From an uncultured Lachnospiraceae bacterium (GTDB lineage Bacteria > Bacillota > Clostridia > Lachnospirales > Anaerotignaceae), in assembly GCA_944384295.1 (NCBI GenBank), contig CALWSU010000011.1:1-63143 (forward strand): a DNA stretch of 63,143 nucleotides, in the 5' to 3' direction. Both the position numbers and the translations under genes were made by a program. The notes beneath the pieces were generated by a model. It saw nothing but the letters and a program-made list of their open reading frames with translations, made no database searches and was not told where the DNA came from. How positions within the stretch are numbered: position 1 is the stretch's first letter; every line of letters starts with the position of its first letter. This document shows, piece by piece, positions 8,239-16,968 of this stretch.

Positions 8239-9276
8239 ATGAAAAAAGGGTTATCTTTGTTCTTGGTAGTGTTGTTGAGCTTTTTGATGTTGGCAGGCTG
8301 TACAAGTAACACGCAGACAGAAACAACATCTGAAACACCAGGTACACAAACAGAAGAAATTCAAACAACGACTACATTGCGTGTAGGCGCGCTCAAAGGT
8401 CCAACTGCCATGGGTATGGTAGAATTGATGGCAGAAAATGAAGCACAAGAAACAGCAACCAACGCATATGAATTTACGCTGATGGCTTCTCCAGATGAAA
8501 TTACGCCTTTATTGGCAAAAGGAGAACTGGATATTGCGGCAGTACCAGCGAATTTGGCAAGCGTGCTGTATCAAAATACAAATCAGGGTGTAAGTGTATT
8601 GGCAATCAATACATTAGGTGTAATCTATATCGTAGAAAATGGAGATACCATTCATTCTGTACAGGATTTGAAAGGGAAAACCATTTATGCTTCTGGGAAA
8701 GGGTCTACACCAGAATTTGGTTTATACTATATTTTAGAAGAAAATGGTCTGAATCCAGAAACAGATGTGCAAATAGAATGGAAAACAGAACATGCAGAAT
8801 GCGTTGCTGCTTTAGAGGCAGACCCAACTGGTATTGCAATGTTGCCACAGCCATTTGTAACCACTGCGCAGATGCAAAATGAAAATCTGCGGATTGCATT
8901 GGATTTGAGCGCAGAATGGGATACATTGCAAAGCGGCAAAGAAAATCCAAGTGGTATGATTACAGGCGTTGTGATTGCAAGAAATGATGTGATTACAGAA
9001 AATCCAGAAGCAATCGCATTATTCTTGGAACAATATGCAGCATCTGTAGATTATGTGAATGCTAACAACGAAGAAGCAGCGGCTTTGATTGAAAAATATG
9101 ATATTTTAGCGGCAAATGTGGCCCAAAAGGCATTGCCTTATTGCAATATTACTTGCATTACAGGGGACGAAATGCAACAGAAATTAAGTGGGTATCTGAA
9201 TGTATTATATGAACAGAATCCAAAAGCAGTTGGCGGCGCTTTGCCAGAGGACGGTTTTTATTATCATGGTGCATAA
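8239..9276 (+). CDS. ABC transporter substrate-binding lipoprotein (NitT/TauT-like)
   Basis: Protein of 345 residues. A lipoprotein signal ends in LAGC, with lipidated Cys21, followed by a Thr/Glu-rich spacer to about residue 45. The mature part looks like a type 2 periplasmic binding protein of the SsuA/TauA/NMT1 group (TTLRVGALKGPTAMG, GELDIAAVPANLASVL, DLKGKTIYASGKGSTPE). In Gram-positives it is tethered outside the membrane and delivers ligand to the permease. The start at 8239 follows AGGAAAGGGAG. The permease start overlaps the end of this gene by 11 bases, so the three genes are translationally coupled. The ligand (nitrate, sulfonate, thiamine precursor or other) cannot be told from sequence alone. 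Confidence 0.88.
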   Translation: MKKGLSLFLVVLLSFLMLAGCTSNTQTETTSETPGTQTEEIQTTTTLRVGALKGPTAMGMVELMAENEAQETATNAYEFTLMASPDEITPLLAKGELDIAAVPANLASVLYQNTNQGVSVLAINTLGVIYIVENGDTIHSVQDLKGKTIYASGKGSTPEFGLYYILEENGLNPETDVQIEWKTEHAECVAALEADPTGIAMLPQPFVTTAQMQNENLRIALDLSAEWDTLQSGKENPSGMITGVVIARNDVITENPEAIALFLEQYAASVDYVNANNEEAAALIEKYDILAANVAQKALPYCNITCITGDEMQQKLSGYLNVLYEQNPKAVGGALPEDGFYYHGA

Positions 9277-10015
9277 AAAAATACTTCCTATTGTTTTTTG
9301 GGTATTGTTATGGCAAGCGGTCAGTATGTGGATTGCACAGGATTTGATATTGGTATCGCCTTGTGCTGTGGGACTGCGTTTGTTGGAATTGATGCAAGAA
9401 GCAAGTTTTTGGAAAAGTATATTATTTTCTGCCAGCCGTATTTTAGGTGGATTCTTTTTGGCGGCAGGCATAGGCATATTGGCAGCGATTACGGCAGCAC
9501 GCTTTGCGTGGTGCCGTGCTTTGCTTACGCCTATGACTGCGGCAATCAAGGCAACGCCTGTGGCGTCTTTTATCATATTGGTATTATTTTGGTTTTCGTC
9601 AGAATGGCTTTCTGTGTTGATTTCATTTTTGATGGTGTTTCCGTTCATCTATGCAAATGTATTGCAAGGTATTTCTGATATGGATAAACAATTATTAGAA
9701 ATGGGGCAAGTCTTTGCATTGTCATATGGTAAAAAAATACGATACCTTTATGCACCGCAAGTGTTTCCTTATCTGCGGGCGGCGTTTGCAACAGGGCTTG
9801 GTATGTGCTGGAAGGCAGGAACGGCGGCGGAAGTGATTGGGATTCCAGATGGTTCGATTGGAGAACGTTTACAGGAGGCAAAAATCTATCTGCAAATGCC
9901 GGATTTGTTCGCATGGACAGTGGTGATTATTGTGGTCAGTTTGCTTGTGGAAAAAGTGATTTTGTGGCTGCTTGATTGGTGTGACAGAAGCAACAAAAGG
10001 GGGGCTTTTTGGTGA
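9266..10015 (+). CDS. ABC transporter permease (NitT/TauT-like)
   Basis: Protein of 249 residues with about six hydrophobic segments, the size of SsuC/TauC-type permeases. The cytoplasmic coupling loop is visible as the EAA-like stretch around LEMGQVFALSYGKKIRYLYAPQVFPYL, followed by the GLGMCWKAGTAAEVIG segment found in this family. I place the start at 9266 (ATG GTG CAT), inside the end of the lipoprotein gene; an earlier in-frame ATG at 9200 would give a long, non-hydrophobic lead. It forms the membrane channel with the ATPase that follows in an overlapping frame. Confidence 0.85.
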   Translation: MVHKKILPIVFWVLLWQAVSMWIAQDLILVSPCAVGLRLLELMQEASFWKSILFSASRILGGFFLAAGIGILAAITAARFAWCRALLTPMTAAIKATPVASFIILVLFWFSSEWLSVLISFLMVFPFIYANVLQGISDMDKQLLEMGQVFALSYGKKIRYLYAPQVFPYLRAAFATGLGMCWKAGTAAEVIGIPDGSIGERLQEAKIYLQMPDLFAWTVVIIVVSLLVEKVILWLLDWCDRSNKRGAFW

Positions 10016-10596
10016 TTCGATTACAGCATGTTTCAAAACAATATGGAGAATATATCATTTTTTCTGATTTTTCCTATGAGATTGAAGATGGGGCAAGACT
10101 TTGCATTATGGGACGCTCAGGCAGAGGAAAAACAACATTATTGCGTATGCTTTTGAATTTGGAAAAGCCAGACCATGGATACATAGAGGGGATAAAAGAT
10201 AAAAAAATCCGTGCGGTATTTCAAGAAAATCGTTTGTTGCCAGATTTTTCTGTACGGGAAAATTTACGATGTGTGTGCAGAACAAAACAGCAAACTGCAC
10301 AAATATCAAAAATGTTGGAAAAGCTGGATTTGACAGCATGGGAACATCAGCCAGTATCGGTATTAAGTGGGGGTATGCAGCGACGTATTGCCATTGGACG
10401 GGCGTTATTGGCAGAAAGCGATATATTAGTATTCGACGAACCTTTTTCTGGTTTGGATTTACAGACAAAGCGAAATATGGTACAAGTGATATTGGAATAT
10501 GCAAAAGAAAAAATTTTGATTGTGACGACACATATGCCAGAAGATGTAGCATTATTGGGGGCAAAAGTGCTGCAAATAGACGAAACGAAGTTCTAA
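10012..10596 (+). CDS. ABC transporter ATP-binding protein (NitT/TauT-like)
   Basis: Protein of 194 residues, shorter than the 240-260 typical of SsuB/TauB. All core motifs are present: Walker A GRSGRGKTT, Q-loop in VFQENRLLPD, signature LSGGMQRR, Walker B ILVFDEP, D-loop GLD and the H-switch in VTTHMPED. The missing length is mostly the C-terminal accessory part and some of the helical domain. Start GTG at 10012 is 7 bases after AAAAGGGGGG; a TTG at 10009 is also possible. It overlaps the permease stop. It powers the transporter encoded by the two preceding genes. Confidence 0.85.
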   Translation: MIRLQHVSKQYGEYIIFSDFSYEIEDGARLCIMGRSGRGKTTLLRMLLNLEKPDHGYIEGIKDKKIRAVFQENRLLPDFSVRENLRCVCRTKQQTAQISKMLEKLDLTAWEHQPVSVLSGGMQRRIAIGRALLAESDILVFDEPFSGLDLQTKRNMVQVILEYAKEKILIVTTHMPEDVALLGAKVLQIDETKF

Positions 10597-10784
10597 AAAT
10601 TTGGAAAATATTACCTTTCTTCGATAGGGAATTATATTGCATGCGAATGAAGTTTATGCTACAATGTTGCTGATAGCACAAATGAGATAACATATATGGA
10701 AAATAGAAAAATTATATTTTTTTTGCATGAAAAATATAGACATTTTATATAAAATTTTATAAGAGAGTTTTTCGACGTGACTGA

Positions 10785-10803
10785 TTTGTATACAGTGTGC
10801 AAA
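10785..10803. promoter_or_regulatory. imperfect 19-bp palindrome upstream of the hydrogenase
   Basis: TTTGTATAC, a central A, then GTGTGCAAA: seven of nine symmetric positions match. It lies 22 bases before the hydrogenase start and overlaps a -10-like TATACA. Size and symmetry suit a dimeric repressor, but no family can be named. Confidence 0.4.
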
Positions 10804-10825
10804 TAGGAAAGAAAGAGGGATAAGT

Positions 10826-12304
10826 ATGCAAAGAAATTTTGAATCGAATGTACAGTACATCAAATATCTGGTGAACAAGGCAGTGGCAAAGCGTTTTTTT
10901 GAGGGACATCTGTATCATACAGATGAATCGTTGCGCGAGATTGCGGAAGAAATTATTCCGGGACCTAAGGCGTTATTCCGTTGCTGCATTTATAAAGAAC
11001 GACATATTATTGAAGATCGTGTACGATTGGTGATGGAACCCACAAAAGACAATCGTGTCATCAATGTATTGGATTCTGCATGTGACGAATGTCCAATTGA
11101 CCGTTTTGTAGTTACAGAGGCATGCCGTGGCTGTTTGGGACATAAATGTCAGGAGGTTTGCCCAAGAAATGCCATTACCATTGTCAACCATCGCTCTTAT
11201 ATCAATCAAGAATTATGTATAGAATGTGGACGTTGTAAACAGGTTTGTCCATTCAATGCAATTAGTGAAGTAAAACGTCCTTGTATTCGTGCTTGTTCTG
11301 TAGGTGCTGTCAAAATGGACGAAAATAGAAAAGCCATGATTGACCATGAAAAATGTATTTCTTGTGGTGCCTGTATCTATCAATGTCCATTTGGCGCGAT
11401 TGTGGATAAATCATTTGTGATAGATGTATTGAATATGATTAAAAATTCTTGGAACAACACAAGTTATCATGTATATGCAGTTGTTGCGCCAGCTGTTTCC
11501 AGTCAATTTCCTGGGGTTTCGACACAGCAGGTGTATGCAGGCATTATGCAATTGGGATTCCGGGATGTGGTAGAAGCGGCAATTGGTGCAGATATGGTGT
11601 CTGCGTTTGAAGCCAAAGAATTGGCAGAAACAGTAGAAGAAAAAGGCTGGAAAACATCGTCTTGTTGCCCTGCGTTTGTGGATTATGTTGAGAAAAATTA
11701 TCCACAATTTGTAGATCATGTATCTACAGCAGTTTCGCCTATGGTGGCAATTGCAAGAGCAATCAAAGCAAAAGACCCAAAAGCGCGTGTGGTATTTATT
11801 GGACCTTGCACAGCGAAAAAGGTCGAAATGAAACGAGAAGCCATCAAAGATGCAGTGGATATTGTAATCACATTTGAAGAATTATTGGCAATTTTTGACG
11901 CAAGAGAAATCGAGTTGGAACAATTAGAACCTTATAGTGCAGGGGAAGCATCTTCTTTTGGTCGCAATTTTGCCAGAACAGGTGGTGTGACCGAAAGCGT
12001 AGTACGCACAATAGAAACTGCGGGATTGGGCGTAGAAGTGAAACCAGTACGTTGTAACGGAATCGAGGAATGTATCAAGGCAATGAAAATGGCATCTTTT
12101 GGCAAGTTAGATGCGAATTTCATAGAAGGTATGGCATGCAAACATGGTTGTACTGGTGGTGCGGCTTCTTTGTTACATGACGCAAAGGGAATCGAAATGA
12201 TCAATCGTTATAGCAAAACTTCGCAGTCAGATAATCCAATGGACATTTTGGCAACATACCCCATTGACCATGTGGATATGGAAAGAATGTCTCATGAAGA
12301 ATAA
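10826..12304 (+). CDS. monomeric [FeFe] hydrogenase
   Basis: Protein of 492 residues. The N-terminal third carries ferredoxin-like 4Fe-4S modules with Cys-rich motifs (CRGCLGHKCQEVCP, CIECGRCKQVCP and CISCGACIYQCP). The C-terminal two thirds is the H-cluster domain, with the three hallmark motifs SSCCPAF (L1), GPCTAKKVE (L2) and EGMACKHGCTGG (L3). These supply the four cluster cysteines and the proton-channel Cys. The Phe after SCCPA and the short L2 motif resemble group B enzymes. It would couple H2 evolution or uptake to ferredoxin in the cytoplasm. Maturases HydE/F/G are not in the window. The gene stands alone between a possible operator (10785) and a bidirectional terminator (12334). Confidence 0.92.
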   Translation: MQRNFESNVQYIKYLVNKAVAKRFFEGHLYHTDESLREIAEEIIPGPKALFRCCIYKERHIIEDRVRLVMEPTKDNRVINVLDSACDECPIDRFVVTEACRGCLGHKCQEVCPRNAITIVNHRSYINQELCIECGRCKQVCPFNAISEVKRPCIRACSVGAVKMDENRKAMIDHEKCISCGACIYQCPFGAIVDKSFVIDVLNMIKNSWNNTSYHVYAVVAPAVSSQFPGVSTQQVYAGIMQLGFRDVVEAAIGADMVSAFEAKELAETVEEKGWKTSSCCPAFVDYVEKNYPQFVDHVSTAVSPMVAIARAIKAKDPKARVVFIGPCTAKKVEMKREAIKDAVDIVITFEELLAIFDAREIELEQLEPYSAGEASSFGRNFARTGGVTESVVRTIETAGLGVEVKPVRCNGIEECIKAMKMASFGKLDANFIEGMACKHGCTGGAASLLHDAKGIEMINRYSKTSQSDNPMDILATYPIDHVDMERMSHEE

Positions 12305-12333
12305 AATTTGTAAAGTAAAAAAGTGATCGCAAT

Positions 12334-12374
12334 AAAAAATGGGCGTTTTGAATCAATCAAGACGCCCTATTTTT
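12334..12374. terminator. bidirectional terminator between convergent genes
   Basis: GGGCGT-TTGA pairs with TCAA-ACGCCC around a 5-base loop, flanked by an A run on the left and a T run on the right. It can therefore end both the hydrogenase transcript (plus) and the HAD/SDR transcript (minus). Confidence 0.85.
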
Positions 12375-12375
12375 A

Positions 12376-13083
12376 TCATTTTGTAAAATGATAAAATGAT
12401 AAAATATCATATAACATACGCAAAGATTGTATTTCATAAGTGGGAATGGCGGTTGTTGTGTTTGTTTGCTGTTCTGGATTCATCCAACAAGTGTCGATAC
12501 CAGAAAGATTACCGCCTAAAATATCGGAAGAAAGAGAATCGCCAATGATTAGAATATCAGCAGGCGTCAAATGAGGCAATTGTTCCAGACAATAGCGAAA
12601 AAATTCTGGCATAGGCTTTCGACTGCCGATTTCTTCAGAAATAAAAAGCGCTTGAAAATATGGTTTCAGTCCAGAATCTTGCAGGCGACGATGCTGGGTC
12701 TGTGCAGTACCGTTTGTGATGATATAGAGTGGGTATTGTTTGGATAAATTGGAAATGACTTCTTTTGCATATGGCATCAAATCATGTCCTTTGTCTAATT
12801 CTTGGCGATAGATATGTTCCATAGCAATACCATCAGCTTCTATACCAAAATGTGCAAACAACCTCCCAAATCGTGTAAATAATACCGTATCGCGTGAGAT
12901 TTCGCCGCGTTCGTAACTTTCCCAAAGCGCCCCATTCATTTCTAAGTAAAAAGCGCGCATATCTTCTGTAAAAGGCAGATTTGCTTTTTGAAAAGCACGT
13001 GTCAGGGCATGATGTTCTGTGGCGTGAAAGTCTAAAAGTGTTTTGTCAACGTCAAAAAACAAAGCTTTATATTTCGCGTGCAT
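12376..13083 (-). CDS. HAD-superfamily nucleotidase-like phosphatase (YjjG family)
   Basis: Protein of 235 residues with the haloacid dehalogenase motifs: FFDVDKTLLDF (nucleophile Asp), ITNGT (motif II), the Lys in SRKPMPEFF (motif III) and IIGDSLSSDI (motif IV). The DxD-type nucleophile loop and the overall length match YjjG/YfnB pyrimidine 5'-nucleotidases, which remove phosphate from nucleoside monophosphates. Start ATG at 13083 overlaps the SDR stop as TGATG and follows GGAGG; a GTG one codon upstream is possible. It is translationally coupled to the SDR gene upstream. Confidence 0.85.
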   Translation of the reverse strand: MHAKYKALFFDVDKTLLDFHATEHHALTRAFQKANLPFTEDMRAFYLEMNGALWESYERGEISRDTVLFTRFGRLFAHFGIEADGIAMEHIYRQELDKGHDLMPYAKEVISNLSKQYPLYIITNGTAQTQHRRLQDSGLKPYFQALFISEEIGSRKPMPEFFRYCLEQLPHLTPADILIIGDSLSSDILGGNLSGIDTCWMNPEQQTNTTTAIPTYEIQSLRMLYDILSFYHFTK

Positions 13084-13817
13084 CACAACATTCCTCCGTC
13101 TAATGTAATGATTTGACCGGTCAGAAATCCTGACTGCTCGGAGGCAAGAAACAACGCTAGATTGGCGACTTCTTCCGGCTTACCAAAACGCATGAGTGCA
13201 GTTTCTTCCGCGAGCATCGCGCGTTCTTCTTCCGAAAAACATGCGTTCATTTGCGTATCAATCACGCCGCAGGCAATGGCATTCACACGGATTTGAGAAG
13301 GACCCAATTCTTTTGCCATAGAGCGTGTGAAAGCATGTATCCCGCCTTTCGAAGCGGCATAGACAGCTTCACATGATGCGCCCACACTGCCCCACATAGA
13401 AGAAATATTGATGATATTTCCGCTTTTGTTATGTACCATGTCAGGAACTGCCAAATGAGTACAATTTAGCACAGAACCAAGATTGACCGCAAGCAGATGT
13501 TGCCAATCTGTAGGGGATAGGTCTGTAAATAAAGAAATTTGAGAAATGCCAGCATTATTGACCAATACATCAATGGTGCCGAAACGTTCTCGAATTTGCG
13601 CAAACATACTTTGACAGGCGGTATAGTCTGATACATCTGCTAAAATAGACATGACTGGTACGCCTATGGTTTCTAATTCGGATTGGGTTTGCAATAAGGC
13701 GTCTTGGCTGCGGGAAGCATTCAATACAACGCGATAGCCAGCTTTGCCAAAAGCAAAAGCAATGGCTTTTCCAATGCCACGCGAGGAACCAGTGACCAAT
13801 ACGGTTTTTGGCTGCAT
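13083..13817 (-). CDS. SDR-family oxidoreductase (FabG-like)
   Basis: Protein of 244 residues, classical short-chain dehydrogenase size. The NAD(P)-binding GSSRGIGKA, structural NNAG, catalytic Ser in NISSMWG, YxxxK (YAASK) and the C-terminal dimer segment TGQIITLDGG are all present. These motifs fit a 3-oxoacyl-ACP reductase, but no fatty acid synthesis gene is adjacent, so another substrate is possible. Start ATG at 13817 has GGAGT upstream. It forms an operon with the HAD gene and diverges from the membrane protein gene at 13966. Confidence 0.88.
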   Translation of the reverse strand: MQPKTVLVTGSSRGIGKAIAFAFGKAGYRVVLNASRSQDALLQTQSELETIGVPVMSILADVSDYTACQSMFAQIRERFGTIDVLVNNAGISQISLFTDLSPTDWQHLLAVNLGSVLNCTHLAVPDMVHNKSGNIINISSMWGSVGASCEAVYAASKGGIHAFTRSMAKELGPSQIRVNAIACGVIDTQMNACFSEEERAMLAEETALMRFGKPEEVANLALFLASEQSGFLTGQIITLDGGML

Positions 13818-13851
13818 GAAAGTACACTCCTTTTTTCTATGAATTATCGTT

Positions 13852-13880
13852 ATTGTAACGAAAAACAAAAGATTTTACAA
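13852..13880 (-). promoter_or_regulatory. promoter of the SDR-HAD operon
   Basis: On the minus strand TTGTAA (13880-13875) and TACAAT (13857-13852) are 17 nt apart, 35 bases before the SDR start. Confidence 0.65.
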
Positions 13881-13888
13881 GTCATGGG

Positions 13889-13917
13889 CTGACAAGAGCA
13901 GAAAAAAAAGGTATAAT
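13889..13917 (+). promoter_or_regulatory. promoter of the membrane protein gene
   Basis: CTGACA (13889-13894) and a perfect TATAAT (13912-13917) are 17 nt apart. This promoter is divergent from the SDR promoter, with the two -35 boxes only 8 bases apart. Confidence 0.7.
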
Positions 13918-13965
13918 GGAGCAATATCAGTTTGTAAGACAAATGTGGAAAGGACGGTATTAGCC

Positions 13966-14799
13966 ATGGATGACATGAAAGAATTACGAACAGTGGTATA
14001 CAGCCGTGAAATGAATGCGATTGAATTGATTTCTGCTGGATTTCGCTTATTTTTAGAAAATATCAAAGGAATCTTGTTGGGGATTCTCATCATTGGATTG
14101 CCTTTGAGTATATTATTAGGTATTGTACAAGTACAGCTTTTGAATTTGACAGAAAAAGTACAGCAGTTGAATACCTCAGATTTGTATCTATCTACACAGC
14201 AATTGACAGAAATATCATTGCAGATGATGGGATATTACTTGATTTTGGCTGCAATCGGTGTTTTTTTACAGCCTATTTTAGATATGGGTTTTATGAAAAT
14301 GACAAAATGGCGGTTAGAAGAAAGAAAATTTCGTAGTATCACAGCTTATGCAAAATCTATGCTGCATACACCAACTGTGCTTTGGGTAGGATTGGTTTAT
14401 GCAATCTGTATCTTGTTTGCTTCTATATTGTTGATACCAGGGATTTATCTTGGCATTGTTTGGACATTTTATTTGCAGTGTATTGCATTAGCAAAACGCA
14501 AAGGTTTAGACGCTTTGGGACATAGCCGTATGTTGGTACGCGGCAGATGGTGGAGAACATTTGGATTTATTTTCTTTGTAGGTATTATTGTTTCTGCTTG
14601 CAGTTCTATCATAGGGATTTTCTTTCCTTCTAAATATGTGACAGAAATTTTATCCATTTGGATTGCATATTTGCCTACTGCATTTTCTACTTGTGTGATG
14701 ACGGTTTTATTTTTAAATCGTGAGTCTGGCTTATTTGGTATGGAGGCGTTGCAGGAGGAAGAAGAAACACAAGAAAACGAAGAAACTCCAGAAATTTAA
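13966..14799 (+). CDS. multi-pass membrane protein, GPDPase-membrane-domain-like
   Basis: Protein of 277 residues with about six hydrophobic segments: ILLGILIIGLPLSILLGI near 35, YYLILAAIGVFLQPIL near 93, VGLVYAICILFASILL near 147, then two more to residue 260. The segment IYLGIVWTFYLQCIAL, followed by a charged stretch and WRTFGFIFFV, resembles the membrane domain found with some glycerophosphodiesterases and in stand-alone proteins of unknown function. The C-terminus is acidic (EEEETQENEETPEI). Start ATG at 13966 follows AAGGACGG. No transport or enzymatic motif is evident. Confidence 0.65.
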   Translation: MDDMKELRTVVYSREMNAIELISAGFRLFLENIKGILLGILIIGLPLSILLGIVQVQLLNLTEKVQQLNTSDLYLSTQQLTEISLQMMGYYLILAAIGVFLQPILDMGFMKMTKWRLEERKFRSITAYAKSMLHTPTVLWVGLVYAICILFASILLIPGIYLGIVWTFYLQCIALAKRKGLDALGHSRMLVRGRWWRTFGFIFFVGIIVSACSSIIGIFFPSKYVTEILSIWIAYLPTAFSTCVMTVLFLNRESGLFGMEALQEEEETQENEETPEI

Positions 14800-14880
14800 G
14801 CTGCGTTTGTGCTTGCCGAAAGGCATATCCTGCCTGTTGTTGACATATATGTAAGATAGGATACAGCAGGAGGGAAATTT

Positions 14881-16053
14881 ATGAGAAAAAAAGGGGTGTG
14901 CTTTTGTTTGGCAATTTTAGGCAGCATGAGCATATCATCACAAGCGTGGGCAGTAGAGCAATATGACAATCTGTCGGATTTGGGACTGTCCGCAAAAAGT
15001 GCGATTTTGATAGAACAAGACAGCGGCACTATATTATATGAGCAAGACAGCCATGCGGCATTGCCGCCTGCCAGTGTAACAAAAGTCATGACAATGCTTT
15101 TGATTTATGAGGCGGAACAGGCGGGGCAGTTTGCATGGGACGATACAGTAACAGTCAGCGAACACGCTGCATCTATGGGCGGTTCTCAAGTGTTTTTAGA
15201 GGAGGGCGAAACACAAACTGCGGCAGATATGACAAAATGTATTGCAATTGCTTCTGCCAATGATGCAGCGGTGGCAATGGCGGAATTTGTGGCGGGCAGT
15301 GAGGACGCTTTTGTACAGCGTATGAATGAACGCGCCCAAGAATTGGGTATGACGGACACCCACTTTGAAAATGCTTGTGGTCTGGATACCGATGGACATA
15401 TCACAAGTGCATATGATATTGCTTTGATGAGTCGCGAATTGATGCGCAATTTTCCGGAAATACAACAATATACCACTACTTGGCAAGACAGCATTGTACA
15501 TCATACCAGACGTGGCGAGGAAACATTTGGTTTGACCAATACCAATAAATTGATACAATGGTATGATGGTGCAACGGGTTTGAAAACAGGCTCTACTGGC
15601 AATGCTTTATATTGTCTGTCTGCAACGGCGGAACGTGATGGTATGAATTTGATTGCAGTTGTGATGGCAGCACCGGATTTTAAAACGCGTTTTCAAGAAG
15701 CAATGCAGCTTTTAGACTATGGTTTTGCCAATTATGTTGTCGAAACAGGCAGAGAAAAAGGATATGTCGCTGGGCAAGTGCCTGTCAGCAAAGGCAATAT
15801 TGCGATGGTAGACGCTGTCACAGCAGAAGATATATCCGTATTGTTGCCAAAAAATTCCGATGCAGCGTGGGAAAGCAAAGTTTCCTTATTGCCAGCCGTA
15901 CAAGCGCCGATTGCCGCGGATACCAAAGTGGGCGAGATGATTTACATATTAGAAGGTGCAGAGGTAGGGCGCGTGGATTTGGTGGCGGCGCAAGATGTAC
16001 CAAAAGCAGGTATGGAACAGATGTTACAGCGCATGTTATATATATGGTGCTGA
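14881..16053 (+). CDS. D-alanyl-D-alanine carboxypeptidase (DacF-like, S11)
   Basis: Protein of 390 residues with a signal peptide ending near SQAWA. The penicillin-binding active-site motifs are complete: SVTK (Ser65, Lys68), SAN near 124, and KTGST near 237. The enzyme removes the terminal D-Ala of peptidoglycan stem peptides, limiting cross-linking. The C-terminal domain ends in an amphipathic segment (GMEQMLQRMLYIWC) of the kind that anchors S11 enzymes to the outer membrane face. AGGAGGG precedes the start. It is followed by a terminator at 16110. A second paralogue starts at 19776. Confidence 0.92.
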   Translation: MRKKGVCFCLAILGSMSISSQAWAVEQYDNLSDLGLSAKSAILIEQDSGTILYEQDSHAALPPASVTKVMTMLLIYEAEQAGQFAWDDTVTVSEHAASMGGSQVFLEEGETQTAADMTKCIAIASANDAAVAMAEFVAGSEDAFVQRMNERAQELGMTDTHFENACGLDTDGHITSAYDIALMSRELMRNFPEIQQYTTTWQDSIVHHTRRGEETFGLTNTNKLIQWYDGATGLKTGSTGNALYCLSATAERDGMNLIAVVMAAPDFKTRFQEAMQLLDYGFANYVVETGREKGYVAGQVPVSKGNIAMVDAVTAEDISVLLPKNSDAAWESKVSLLPAVQAPIAADTKVGEMIYILEGAEVGRVDLVAAQDVPKAGMEQMLQRMLYIWC

Positions 16054-16109
16054 ATCGAACAAACGAAACAAATAGAACAAACAGTAGTAACAACAAAACA
16101 TAGATGCAC

Positions 16110-16160
16110 AAACAGAGAGGGGTGATGTTTGCATTTGGCATGACGGACTCTCTGTTTTTT
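16110..16160 (+). terminator. terminator after the first DacF-like gene
   Basis: AACAGAGAG (16111-16119) pairs with CTCTCTGTT (16149-16157) across a 29-base loop, followed by TTTT and further T-rich sequence. Confidence 0.7.
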
Positions 16161-16329
16161 ATTTTTCGGATAGGTGATTTGCTCTATGAAATCAATGGAG
16201 CATGAGGAAACAGGAAACGAGTATCACAGGATTTGACTTGTGAAAGGAAGTTTGGTATCATGGCATAAAGTGAGCTTTATTTGGGCAGAAATACAAAAGT
16301 TTATAGAATCAGAGGAGAAAGAAAATTAT

Positions 16330-16944
16330 ATGAACAATTATTTTTTACTGTTTTTATGTAGTATTCCTGGACTTTTGATTGCAACTACCATGCATGAGTT
16401 TACAAGAGCGGCAGCATCTACTGCATTTGGTGATGAATTTCCCAAAAATTCAGGACGTTTGACACTGAATCCCATCAAACATTTTGAGCCGATTGGTTTT
16501 TTGCTTCTGTTTTATTCGGGTGGTTTTGGCTGGGGGAAACCCGTGGAAACCAGTGGTTTATATTATAAAAACAGAAAGCGAGATACACTTTTGGTGGCGA
16601 TTTTGCCTTCTGTCATCAATCTGCTTTTGGGCATGGTATTTTTAGGGCTTTATGTGAATATAGGTACTATGATGCATCCCTATGTTTCTTTGATTTTATA
16701 TTATGTTTGTTACTATAATGTAGGGATTGCAGTGTATAATATATTGCCAGTGGCACCCATGGACTGTGTGAAAGTATTATCAGTATTGTTGCCGGCAAAC
16801 AAATATTACACCTATTTGCAATATGAAAAAATGATACAGGTGATTTTCTTGTTCTTGCTGTTTTTGGGCTTCTTTACAGGCATTTTCCAAGCAATCATTA
16901 CAGGTGTGATTCAGGTTTTGGGCAGCCTTTTGTTTATACTGTAA
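16330..16944 (+). CDS. site-2-protease-like (M50 family) membrane protein with altered zinc motif
   Basis: Protein of 204 residues with four to five transmembrane segments, the topology of the short M50 proteins that usually precede scpA in Firmicutes. The family landmarks RLTLNPIKHFEPIG and FGWGKPV are intact. The zinc motif HExxH reads HEFTR (residues 22-26), with Arg in place of the second His, and the C-terminal LDG reads MDC. Two metal-binding positions are therefore altered or in doubt, and it may not be an active protease. Start ATG at 16330 follows GAGGAG; longer in-frame starts lack a site. It is 24 bases ahead of scpA. Confidence 0.8.
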   Translation: MNNYFLLFLCSIPGLLIATTMHEFTRAAASTAFGDEFPKNSGRLTLNPIKHFEPIGFLLLFYSGGFGWGKPVETSGLYYKNRKRDTLLVAILPSVINLLLGMVFLGLYVNIGTMMHPYVSLILYYVCYYNVGIAVYNILPVAPMDCVKVLSVLLPANKYYTYLQYEKMIQVIFLFLLFLGFFTGIFQAIITGVIQVLGSLLFIL

Positions 16945-16968
16945 GATATTGTAAGGAGTGTGGCAAAT

